Assembly (NCBI GenBank): GCA_039105265.1
Contig: JAPFFF010000034.1
Location: 868,001 to 932,000, forward strand
Length of the DNA stretch: 64,000 nt
Direction: 5' to 3'
From: Tritrichomonas musculus
Taxonomy: Eukaryota > Parabasalia > Tritrichomonadida > Tritrichomonadidae
Shown: piece by piece, positions 19,253 to 28,600 of the stretch
Numbering within the stretch: position 1 is the first letter of the stretch
How the letters are laid out: every line of letters starts with the position of its first letter
Notes under the pieces: generated by a model
What the model saw: only the letters and a program-made list of their open reading frames with translations
Told to the model about the DNA's origin: nothing
The model's database searches: none
Translations under genes and position numbers: made by a program

Positions 19253-19318
19253 AAAAAAGTGTTTACTTGAGATAATTTTAAGTTACAAAAAAGTGTTTAC
19301 TTGAGATAATTTTAATTC
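19253..19318 (+). repeat. Short tandem duplication, about 34 bp x2
   Basis: The word AGTGTTTACTTGAGATAATT with its flanks occurs twice in tandem (about 19253-19286 and 19287-19318). Confidence 0.75.
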
Positions 19319-19770
19319 TTTTATTGAATACCTCAATTGACTGGCTCTTTTTTGAAATATTTATTTGAAATTATCAAACCTTTGACTTTCCATTTTATCG
19401 CAAGACTAATGCTACATATTCATAAAATTACAATGTTTAAAAGTTGAAAACAACGAATTTTCATAATCAACAATTATTCGTATAATTGATTTACGATAAA
19501 AATTTATTCAAAAAAATATGGTTGAAGTTTTTCCTTTTTTTCTGTGATTATTTATACATCACCTCTCAAAACGTCAAAATCTTCTACATTCAAAATTTTT
19601 TTTGAATATCTTAAAAATCTCGATGAATTACAAAAAATAGGAATATATATTTGATTTTAAAATTTAATATACTAATATAGAAAAAATATTTATGTAATTT
19701 AATATATATTATATCTTTTAATTAAGATATAATTGAATTTAATATTACAATAGGTTTTTTTGAAAAAATA

Positions 19771-19775
19771 TCACA
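19771..19775 (+). promoter_or_regulatory. Initiator-like motif (TCACA)
   Basis: TCACA lies 22 bases before ATG 19793 and fits TCA(+1)Y(T/A). Confidence 0.4.
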
Positions 19776-19792
19776 TAAAATTTTATGTGAAA

Positions 19793-22700
19793 ATGCTTTT
19801 TATTTATTTTGTTGTTCTAATAGTTTCTGCTAAACAAAATTCAAAAACTACTAAAAGTTCGTTTGATAGGCTGACATTTCAAGATGTAGCAGGCAATTAC
19901 AACAATAATCAATATCTTATTTCCCATTCAATTCCACAATCCAGTTTTAATGCAATTTCAACTGATGACAAAGACGGTAAACCACTTTCTAACATATTTA
20001 AAGATGACAACACTTATTGGGTTTCACGATATTCTAATACAGAAACGTTTCAGAGTTCTATTTTTATTAATTTTACAGAACCAATTTTACTTGAAGCTTT
20101 TATATATGGTGCTGCCTATCGATCAGGCAAATTAACACGAGAATATGATGGATTTCCAACAAAATTAAAAGTTTACTCTTCCTCAAACGACGATGGACAA
20201 CTTTCGCTTCATACAATATTTACGGGAACTCCCGCTTATCCAATGAAGAACGCTCAATTTGTTTTTAAAGAACCAGTTCTATGCAAGCGCATCCAACTTG
20301 AATTCTCAGAAGTTACAGGTGATTCATCGTTCTCAAATGGAAAACCAAATGCAGTCCTACGTTATTTGCGACTAATCAAAAACTTTGGCTACGATAATCT
20401 TACATATGGAATCCTAGAAGGTAATAATGCAAACAGTAACTATGTCAATTTCCATAAAATTCCCACATCAAAATTCAAATATAGTTCAACAGGTGACCGA
20501 GAAGGCTATCCGATATCGAATGCTTTTGATAATGCTTTAAAGAAGTCATTTTGGGTCTCTGATCAACCGAATTCCGACACTTTTCACAGTTCAATATTTG
20601 TTAATTTCACGGAACCAGTTTTTTTAGAAGCCTTTCATATAGCAGCTGCATATCGAACCCCCAATACCCGTTATTACGACGGTTATCCGACGATTTTAGG
20701 TCTTTATGTTTCCCAAAATGATCAAGAATTGAAGCTACATTCAATGTTCTACGGAACTCCTACTGGCAAATATGATTATTTCCAATTTGTCCTTTCCAAG
20801 CCAGTTTTGTGTCAAAAATTGCAGTTAGAGTTCATTGATGTAACCCCTGATGCTTCCTTCTCAAATAATGCCAAAAATGCCGTAACCGCCGAAATTATCT
20901 TTCTGCAAAGTTTTGCAAACGAAGCTATTGAATTTGAGCCAGCAAACGGTTTTTACACAGACAACGACTACCTGAATTCGCGGAAGATTCCAACTGACAA
21001 GTTTGAATACAGCTCGACTGGCGACAGAGAAGGATACCCACTTCAAAATGCCTTCGACGAACAGACGGGCTCTTACTGGATTGCAAAGGACGCGAACAGC
21101 GCGACGTTCACGAACTCGATCTTTGTTACGTTCAAAGAGGCGACAGTTCTCGAAGCCATTTTGTACGACTCTTCGTACAGCACTTCAGGAGAGACGAGAA
21201 CATACAAAGGCTTCCCTATTCGCTTCAATGTTTACACGGCGATGAATGCTGACGATGTTTTTGTTCTCAATTCTGCGTTTGTTGGAACGCCCGTTTATCC
21301 GCTCACGAGGGCGCAGTTCGTGCTTCCGAAGCCCGTGAACTGCACGAGGGTCAAACTTGAGTTTGCGAAAGTGACGACGAATGATCGATGCAACAACCAA
21401 GAAGTGCCGGAAGTTGGCAACTTTATTTTGATTCAATATTTGGGGTACGATTATATTGAATACAAAATAAATAACGGTTACATTGAATCACATGTTGTTC
21501 CATTTTCTAAGTTTAATTATAGCTCAACTGGCGATAGAAAAGATCACCCAATTTCACTCGCTTTTGACGGGGCTATTAAGGACTCTTATTGGGTCTCTGA
21601 CCAACTGATTTCTGACACTTTTCACAGCTCAATATTTGTCAACTTTACAGAGCCACTTTTGCTGGAAGGATTCATCATCTACGCCGCATACAGAACGAAA
21701 GATGGCGTTCGTGAATACGACGGTTATCCGCTTGTTTTAAGGGTGAAAACTGCTTATGAAGATGATGAACCGTTGAAAACAGCTGTCACTTTTTCTGGGT
21801 CACCGACAGGTGTTTATGAGAACTTTTTGTTTGAACTTAAAAATCCAGTTTCTTGCAAAAAGTTACAGCTTGAATTTGTCGATGTGACACCAGACGTATC
21901 CTTCTCTTCAGGAGCAAAGGCAGCCGTCACTGCCGACATAAAAATCCTCGCTGACATGAAGAACTACTCCGAGGAGATAAAGACAGGTGACTGGCAGGCA
22001 TTGCACATTGATAAAAACGTGGCTCAAGACAAGATTTCTAACTTGGACTTTGGGAAAGTCAAAGTTGTTGACGACAACGAAGATTACTTGTTCATTGTTG
22101 AGAAAAAGTTTGATTTTGAAGAGGTGAATTTCGAGTGCAAAGAGATAGAAACAAGCGCAGTCAGATCGGAAGAAGTACCAAAAGTGACAGTTAAAAAGTG
22201 CACATTTGAGAGCTGTAAAGTAAAGAATAGTCAAGTCGACGGAGGAGCCATTTATTCTAAGAATTCTGGATTCAAATGCGAGCTTTCTGATTTCGTTAAC
22301 TGCATAACAAAAGAAAAAGGAAGCGGAGGTGGAATCTTCTTTGTTCTTGACAAGCCTGTTGACAATGAAGTCAGCTTTGAAAAGTGCACTTTTTCTGAAT
22401 GCAAAGCATCAAGAGGAGCTGGACTGTTTATTTACTCAACAGTCAGAGACAAGCCAATCACAATAAAGCGATGCAAGTTCATTTCAAATTCACTTTTTAA
22501 AGGTGAATCATCTGAAGGAAGCGGTATTTATTTGAATGCTGTAAGATGCACCGTTTTTTATTGTACTTTCAAGAAGAACTCTGGCGGTTCTTCATTCAAA
22601 ATAATTGAACATAAAGAAAATTTGAATTCAAAAGTTTTATCGTCTTCATTTTCTGTGTCTGTTTTTCAATGCAATTTCGAAATTAATGAGAACTCAAAAA

Positions 22701-23113
22701 GTTCTCTCTCGTATTCTGGCAATCATCTGTCTGTCGACGTGAAAAATTGTATTTTTACTGGAAAACCGTCAAAAGGTGCTCACCACATAAATATTGAATC
22801 AGCTTCTCAAAATTTGAATCAGAAAAATATTCGCATCGATCTCTGCAAGTTTTCGTCTGATGTCAAAGATTCGATAAATTTGAACGCTACAATGTTCATC
22901 GATCTGAATTCACAGGTGTTCAGCTTTGCTGATAATAAACAAAAAAACGAGTCAATTAAACGCCTGTTTAACATTTACGTGCAAATTATGATTTTGCTTG
23001 CTGGAGTTTTAATCGCCGCTGCAATTACAATCATTTTATCTTTTAATGTTGAAGTGCCCGATAATAGCGATGATAACAACGATCAAAGAGGTTTAGCAAG
23101 CGAACAAATTTAA
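19793..23113 (+). CDS. Surface protein: discoidin-like repeats, beta-helix, one TM span
   Basis: ATG 19793 gives a clear signal peptide, 'MLFIYFVVLIVSA'; the frame upstream to 19760 has no ATG. The product is 1106 residues. Four related units of about 175 residues follow (about 26-200, 202-378, 379-553, 554-720). Each has 'SSTGDREGYP(I/L)..AFD', 'YW(V/I)', 'SSIFVNFTEP..LEAF' and 'C..LQLEF.(E/D)VT', and looks like a discoidin or F5/8 C-type sandwich. Residues about 720-1045 form a Cys-rich right-handed beta-helix of Pmp/adhesin type ('VKKCTFESCKV', 'GGAIYSKNSGFKC'). A hydrophobic span ('MILLAGVLIAAAITIILS') and a 20-residue acidic tail end the protein. It is probably a type I cell-surface protein for host or matrix contact. 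Repeat 3 is strikingly GC-richer than the others. Confidence 0.88.
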   Translation: MLFIYFVVLIVSAKQNSKTTKSSFDRLTFQDVAGNYNNNQYLISHSIPQSSFNAISTDDKDGKPLSNIFKDDNTYWVSRYSNTETFQSSIFINFTEPILLEAFIYGAAYRSGKLTREYDGFPTKLKVYSSSNDDGQLSLHTIFTGTPAYPMKNAQFVFKEPVLCKRIQLEFSEVTGDSSFSNGKPNAVLRYLRLIKNFGYDNLTYGILEGNNANSNYVNFHKIPTSKFKYSSTGDREGYPISNAFDNALKKSFWVSDQPNSDTFHSSIFVNFTEPVFLEAFHIAAAYRTPNTRYYDGYPTILGLYVSQNDQELKLHSMFYGTPTGKYDYFQFVLSKPVLCQKLQLEFIDVTPDASFSNNAKNAVTAEIIFLQSFANEAIEFEPANGFYTDNDYLNSRKIPTDKFEYSSTGDREGYPLQNAFDEQTGSYWIAKDANSATFTNSIFVTFKEATVLEAILYDSSYSTSGETRTYKGFPIRFNVYTAMNADDVFVLNSAFVGTPVYPLTRAQFVLPKPVNCTRVKLEFAKVTTNDRCNNQEVPEVGNFILIQYLGYDYIEYKINNGYIESHVVPFSKFNYSSTGDRKDHPISLAFDGAIKDSYWVSDQLISDTFHSSIFVNFTEPLLLEGFIIYAAYRTKDGVREYDGYPLVLRVKTAYEDDEPLKTAVTFSGSPTGVYENFLFELKNPVSCKKLQLEFVDVTPDVSFSSGAKAAVTADIKILADMKNYSEEIKTGDWQALHIDKNVAQDKISNLDFGKVKVVDDNEDYLFIVEKKFDFEEVNFECKEIETSAVRSEEVPKVTVKKCTFESCKVKNSQVDGGAIYSKNSGFKCELSDFVNCITKEKGSGGGIFFVLDKPVDNEVSFEKCTFSECKASRGAGLFIYSTVRDKPITIKRCKFISNSLFKGESSEGSGIYLNAVRCTVFYCTFKKNSGGSSFKIIEHKENLNSKVLSSSFSVSVFQCNFEINENSKSSLSYSGNHLSVDVKNCIFTGKPSKGAHHINIESASQNLNQKNIRIDLCKFSSDVKDSINLNATMFIDLNSQVFSFADNKQKNESIKRLFNIYVQIMILLAGVLIAAAITIILSFNVEVPDNSDDNNDQRGLASEQI

Positions 23114-23380
23114 AATAGTTAGTCAATTTTAAAAAAAATATTTATATAAAAAATGTTTTATTTTATTGATCTGTCATTTTTTTTTTGTTTTTCAAAAGGT
23201 GAATTAATTACTAACATTGTTGATTTTATTTGTCAGTCACTTTTTATGAAATTGACCTATCATGGTGAAAAAAATAATTCATATCACTTTCCAATTATTT
23301 GGACAAACTTTATTTGTACATAATAGAACCTTTTTTTTTTTTTTAAAGACTATTAAGATAAAGATATAAAAATGTTTGTT

Positions 23381-25114
23381 TTAGTAAATTTCCCCATATA
23401 ATTCAAAGGATCTCAAAGCTAATATGTTTCTTTGAAACCAGTTTGGGCCAGTCATTGATAAGCAGAAGTGACGATACTTTTTCCTTTTTTCTTTTTTGAT
23501 TTCAAATATATGTGAGTAGCTGTCTCCATTCAAAAAGTCGCAGTCTTCCTGTTTATCAATTTCTTCCCATTCGTTGTTGTCATTCGATCCTCGAATGATC
23601 CATGATCGAAGGTGGTAGCCGTCCTTCGGGTGATTGACTGTCTTTATTTCATAGTGGCTTGCTTCGATTTGATTTTTTTGAAAAGAAAACAAAATGAAGT
23701 TGTTGGGAAAGTCCTCGCCTGAAATATAAACCAAAGGCGATTCATCATCGTCATAAATAATAACGTTGTTTGGGTCTTTGTTTGATTTTTCAGGTGATCT
23801 CTCATCGCGCGATTCAACTGTCAACAAATCTTTCAAGTTCCCGCTTGAATTCCTCAAGTACTCTATGATTCCAACTGACAGGTCATTTCTTCTTGAATCT
23901 GGCTCAATGTTGGTGTTCATCGTCAGCCCCATCCCTCCATGCGATCCCGATGTTGAAGCTGGTGATGAAAAGGATTCCGTCACCAGCATAGACGAGTTAG
24001 AACTAGCGCTTGACATTGCCTCTTGATTCTGGCTAGAGTTTGCTCCTTGTGGCCTATTAGAACTTGTTTCTTGTGTTTGAATAGAACTTGTTTCTTGTGT
24101 TTGAATAGAACTTGTTTCTTGTGTTTGATTAGAACTTGTTTCTTGTGTTTGATTAGAACTTGTTTCTTGTGTTTGATTCAAAAGTGTCTCGAATTTCAAC
24201 ACAGGTATATCACGAGAAGAGTTGGATGATTCAAATAGGATTTTTATATCTTCTTCTGGAAATAGTTTCAAGTATTCATCAACTTCTTTACAATCGAAAT
24301 TTGAGTAAAACCCTATTTCACCTATTTTTTTAACTATATCTTTGAATTCTGGCCTTTTTGCTGGATCTTCTGACCAGCACTTTTCTATCAATTCTTTCTG
24401 CGCATTGTTTTCTAAATTCGATGTATTTGGGCGAACTTCGTAAGGACGTGTTCCTTTATATACTGGCTTTTGGCCAGTCTTTGCTGTGAGAATTTCAAAG
24501 AGGATCAATGAATACGAATAAACATCCATTTTAAAACTAGATTTACAACCTTCTGTAACTTCTGGGGCTGTATAAATAGGGGCACCTGTTTTAGAATTTA
24601 AAGGTAAATCAGTTGCTGTTCCAATATACTTAGAGAGGCCAAAATCAGCAATACGAGGATAATAATTTACATCAAAAAGAATGTTATCTGGCTTCAAATC
24701 TCTGTGAATAATACCATTTTTGTGTAAACAGTACATCCCAAGTGTAATTCCTAAGATAATTATGTATTTTTTCGTATCTGTTACATTTTCTTTCTTATAA
24801 AGTAAATCATTTAATGTTCCATTTGCCAAATATTCTAGAATAATTATTGGAATAAATCCATTTGGACTATTTCCATTAACCGGAGAGAGAGAAAATCCTT
24901 TGATACTTACAATTGATGGGTAATGCACTGAAATTAATGTTCCAATTTCTTTAAAAAAAGTATTCGGGTCCCTTTGTAAAATTTTACCTGCATAAATTTC
25001 ATTTTCTTTTGATATGAATTTAAAAACTGTTCCATAACTTCCATTCCCAATTGAGCGACTGCTACATTTTTTATAAGCTTTCATGTCAAGAAAATACTTA
25101 TCCAAATCAGACAT
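23381..25114 (-). CDS. TKL-like kinase with C-terminal discoidin-like domain
   Basis: A 577-residue protein. The kinase domain (about 14-270) is complete: glycine loop 'IGNGSYGTVF', lysine in 'YAGKIL', 'HRDLKPDN', 'DFGLSKYIG', 'APIYTAPE' and the C-lobe 'CWSEDPAKRPEF'. Residues about 305-360 hold octapeptide repeats of SNQTQETS type. The C-terminus (about 440-577) is a discoidin or F5/8 C-like module ('LRSWIIRGSNDNNEWEEIDK', 'LRSFELYGEIY') like that of the gene at 15964-17265. The protein has no signal peptide or membrane span. Joining an active-looking serine/threonine kinase to this module suggests a docking function; the target is unknown. Confidence 0.9.
   Translation of the reverse strand: MSDLDKYFLDMKAYKKCSSRSIGNGSYGTVFKFISKENEIYAGKILQRDPNTFFKEIGTLISVHYPSIVSIKGFSLSPVNGNSPNGFIPIIILEYLANGTLNDLLYKKENVTDTKKYIIILGITLGMYCLHKNGIIHRDLKPDNILFDVNYYPRIADFGLSKYIGTATDLPLNSKTGAPIYTAPEVTEGCKSSFKMDVYSYSLILFEILTAKTGQKPVYKGTRPYEVRPNTSNLENNAQKELIEKCWSEDPAKRPEFKDIVKKIGEIGFYSNFDCKEVDEYLKLFPEEDIKILFESSNSSRDIPVLKFETLLNQTQETSSNQTQETSSNQTQETSSIQTQETSSIQTQETSSNRPQGANSSQNQEAMSSASSNSSMLVTESFSSPASTSGSHGGMGLTMNTNIEPDSRRNDLSVGIIEYLRNSSGNLKDLLTVESRDERSPEKSNKDPNNVIIYDDDESPLVYISGEDFPNNFILFSFQKNQIEASHYEIKTVNHPKDGYHLRSWIIRGSNDNNEWEEIDKQEDCDFLNGDSYSHIFEIKKEKRKKYRHFCLSMTGPNWFQRNILALRSFELYGEIY
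24056..24180 (-). repeat. 24-bp coding repeat (SNQTQETS)
   Basis: Five tandem units of 24 bases related to TTGATTAGAACTTGTTTCTT encode the Gln/Thr/Ser-rich linker between the kinase and discoidin modules. Confidence 0.85.
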
Positions 25115-25659
25115 CTTGAAAACTGCGATTTCTAATAAAATATAATTTTTAAAGGATTTTTTTTTTTTATTTATCTCAGTTAATATAGAATTAAAAATAT
25201 GTTTTATTATATATATTACTTTTATATTATATCTTATATCTATTAAATCAAAATCAAAATATATTTATTTTTATTTATTAATATATTATAATTTTAAATT
25301 GTAAGAAACGTTTTTTTTTTTTTTTTAAGTTTTTTAAATATTTTTATCTTTACAAATTTTATATTTAAAAATGTAAATGATATTTTTACATATATTATAT
25401 ATAATTTATATCTTAAATATCATAAAAGTATATACAAAAAATGCATTTGTTAGCAAGATATAAATTGAGATTTATTTTAATGACAAAAAATGGAAAATTT
25501 TGAAAAATTTTAAAAAAACAATTAAGCAAATTTAAAGCACTTTAAAATAATATAAATCAAATAAAAACAGAGTGTTAAAATGTCCATTACAGAATAATTA
25601 AATATATGTTATTACATAGATGAAATATAAAAAGTAATTTTTTTTTATATATCTGATAA
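25115..25659. other. AT-rich intergenic stretch
   Basis: About 545 AT-rich bases between two minus-strand kinase genes; nothing supported is seen. Confidence 0.5.
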
Positions 25660-28600
25660 TTATTTTTGATTATGTTTGATTGAATTGACGTATTTTCGAT
25701 ATTCTTCTTCATTAATATCACTCGTTATGAATTCATCACTTTCAAGTTTTTTAATGATTTCTTCAAATGAAGGACGTAATTCTGTATTTCCTTCCCAACA
25801 TAGTTCAATTAATTCCTTATAATTACTTGTGATTTGTTTCTTGATCTTTGGTCGATAATTTTTGACAATGATTTCTGAAATTAATTTAGTATGATTCTTA
25901 ATGTCTTCATCATCGAAAGGAATGTCGCCTGTCATGACTTCATAAACAATGAATGAATATGAATAGACATCACTTTTCAATGTATCTTCTTTTTGTTCAA
26001 TTATTTCTGGCGCACAAAGAAAATCAATACGCGTGATTCCAGTTGATGTCAAATTAGAAACCGTTTGTGAGCTTTGTGGCAATGTATACTTGCCAATTTC
26101 ACTCAGAATTGGATGATTCTTCTCATCGATGTAAACATTAGTTGTGCTCAATGTTGGATGAGAAATTTTATGTGAATGAAGATAAATCATTCCATAACAA
26201 ATGCCGTACAAAATGATCAACTTGTCCGTTGCTTTCAATTGAATTTTGCCATCTCGCTCTTCTTCAAGAATTTCATACAAAGTTTTATTTGGAAGAAGTT
26301 CACTGATTGACACAGGATTTGGTGAATGTTGAAAATCATAAAAACTGAATCCAATGAAATGTTGAATTGTTGGTGTTTTCAATTTAAGAAGTTCTTTCAC
26401 TTCATTCAATATCCGCGAAGTTCGTTGATTTGAAAAATCATCAATTTCGAAGTTCGATATTGATGCAAGATATTCGACTTGCGTTTCAATGTTTATGACT
26501 TGATAAACATTCGAAATGATTCCTTGTCTCACTGGATACAAAACTTTGAATTTGTTGAGTGAAATAAATCCTTCTCCAAATGGCAGTATTCGTTTTCTTT
26601 CTTGTTTCTTGTATTCACGTTGAACTGAGTATTTTTTGAATATTTCATCAAGTTGTGATTTTTCTTTAATTTTTCCATCAATGTAGTCAATGTATGCACG
26701 ATATAATTTTTCATCAACTTTTGTTGTAATGAATGATTTGTCATTCCTCAATTTATCAACTATTTGATGAAATTTAAGACGGTCTTTAGCTTCTTGACAC
26801 CAACATGATTCAATCAATTCTTTATAAACTATGGGAATTTCATTTATAAATTTTGGTCTTCCTTTGTTATTAACAACTTCATTGATGATTTGTTGAATGT
26901 TCAATCCTTTGAATGGATATTCTTTATTCATGATTTCATACACTTCAACTGCAAATGCGTAAACATCTGCTGCTTCCGTGTATTCATAATCTTGAAATAT
27001 TTCAGGCGCTGCAAATGATAAAGTACATTTAAGTTCTGATATTGATTGCTTCATGATTTCTGAACTCATCAATTTCTTAGAGAGACCAAAATCAATGAGT
27101 TTTGGAAACAAATATTCACTCAAAAGATTGTTGTTTGGCTTGATATCAAGATGAAGAATGCCTTTAGAATGAAGATATGACATCACTGATGCAAGTCCAT
27201 AAATATTGATCAGTTTCATAGTGTCTGTCCAAAATTTGAATTCACAACCTAATCGTTCTTTCTCAAGAAGTCGTTCTAATGATCCATTCTTCACATATTC
27301 AATTATTATTATGTTTCTACGTTTGTTTTTAAAACTACGCAAACTGTAACCAATTAATTTGATGATCGATGCATGGTCAATATCTGTAAAAACACTCAAT
27401 TCTTGGATCATGACGTTGATATCGTCACTAAACAACTTTTTGGCTGCATAGAATTCACCAGTTGCTTTATCTTTAATTTTATACACTTTACTGCATCCTC
27501 CACGCGCAATTCGGCATACTTTTTCATAGTTTTTAAGATCAATATATTGAATATTTAATGATTCAAGTTTTTCCATCATTTCATTTTTTTCTTCTTCCTC
27601 TTCTTCTTCTTCTTCGCTATCGTTTATATACGCATTAATGAATTCATCTTCAATTTTGTTGATGTATTCATTGTATTCGTTTTTATTAATGTCTTCGGTG
27701 ATGAATTTATCATCATTTTCAAGATCATAAACAATTTTGTCAAATGATGGACGTTCTTCTGATTCTTTGGATAAACATGATATTATCAGTTCTTCATATC
27801 GTGATGCAATTTTTTTCTTTTTCATTTTGTCAATGAGTTCTTCTATCGTTTCACCTTCATTCGCTTCTTCTTGTGTCATTAAGAAGTAAGCAATCAAACC
27901 AAATGAATAAACATCACTCGATTTTGAATACTTTTGACCATTGACTATTTCTGGTGCTGTGTAAATGCTACTATGATTTTTGTGATTTATTTTAAACTTT
28001 TTGAAATCATAATAGCAGATTGTTGGATGAAATGTGTCATCAATGTAAATATTCTTTGGATTCAAGTATGAAATATAAATACCATGTATATGTAAATATA
28101 AAATTCCACTGGAAATTCCAAGGAGGATCTTCAATTTTTTTGTATTCTCAATTCCATCTTTATATTCAACTTTCTTATATCTTTCAATAATATCGTTTAA
28201 TGTAATTTTTCCATTATTTTGACAAATAATCAATGGCTTTGATTGATATTTGAAATCATAGAAACTGTAGCCAATCATTCGTTGAATTGTTGAAAATTTC
28301 ATTTTGATGTTTTTCTTTACTTCTTTACAAATCTCTTTTTCTTCTTCATTTGTGTTTGCAAAGTTATAATCGTTCTTTGAGATGAACGCTAAACATGTCT
28401 CCTTGGTGTTCTTATTTGTAACGCTGTAAATTTCTGTCTCTTCATCTTCTTCAATTTTTTTTTTCATTTCAAAATCTTGCAGATTAATGATTCCTTTCTT
28501 TTTACTCGCTTCTATCAGTTTAAGTGAATATGTTCCAAATGTTTCTTTATTTATTTCTGTTTCTTTTTTCACACTTTCATCGATGTATCTGATGTATGAG

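Larger units (their letters stand above)
18605..19770. other. Intergenic stretch with short repeats
   Basis: About 1.2 kb of AT-rich DNA between the divergent VPS28 and surface-protein genes. Apart from the inverted repeat at 18821-18935 and the direct repeat at 19253-19318, nothing is supported. Confidence 0.5.
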
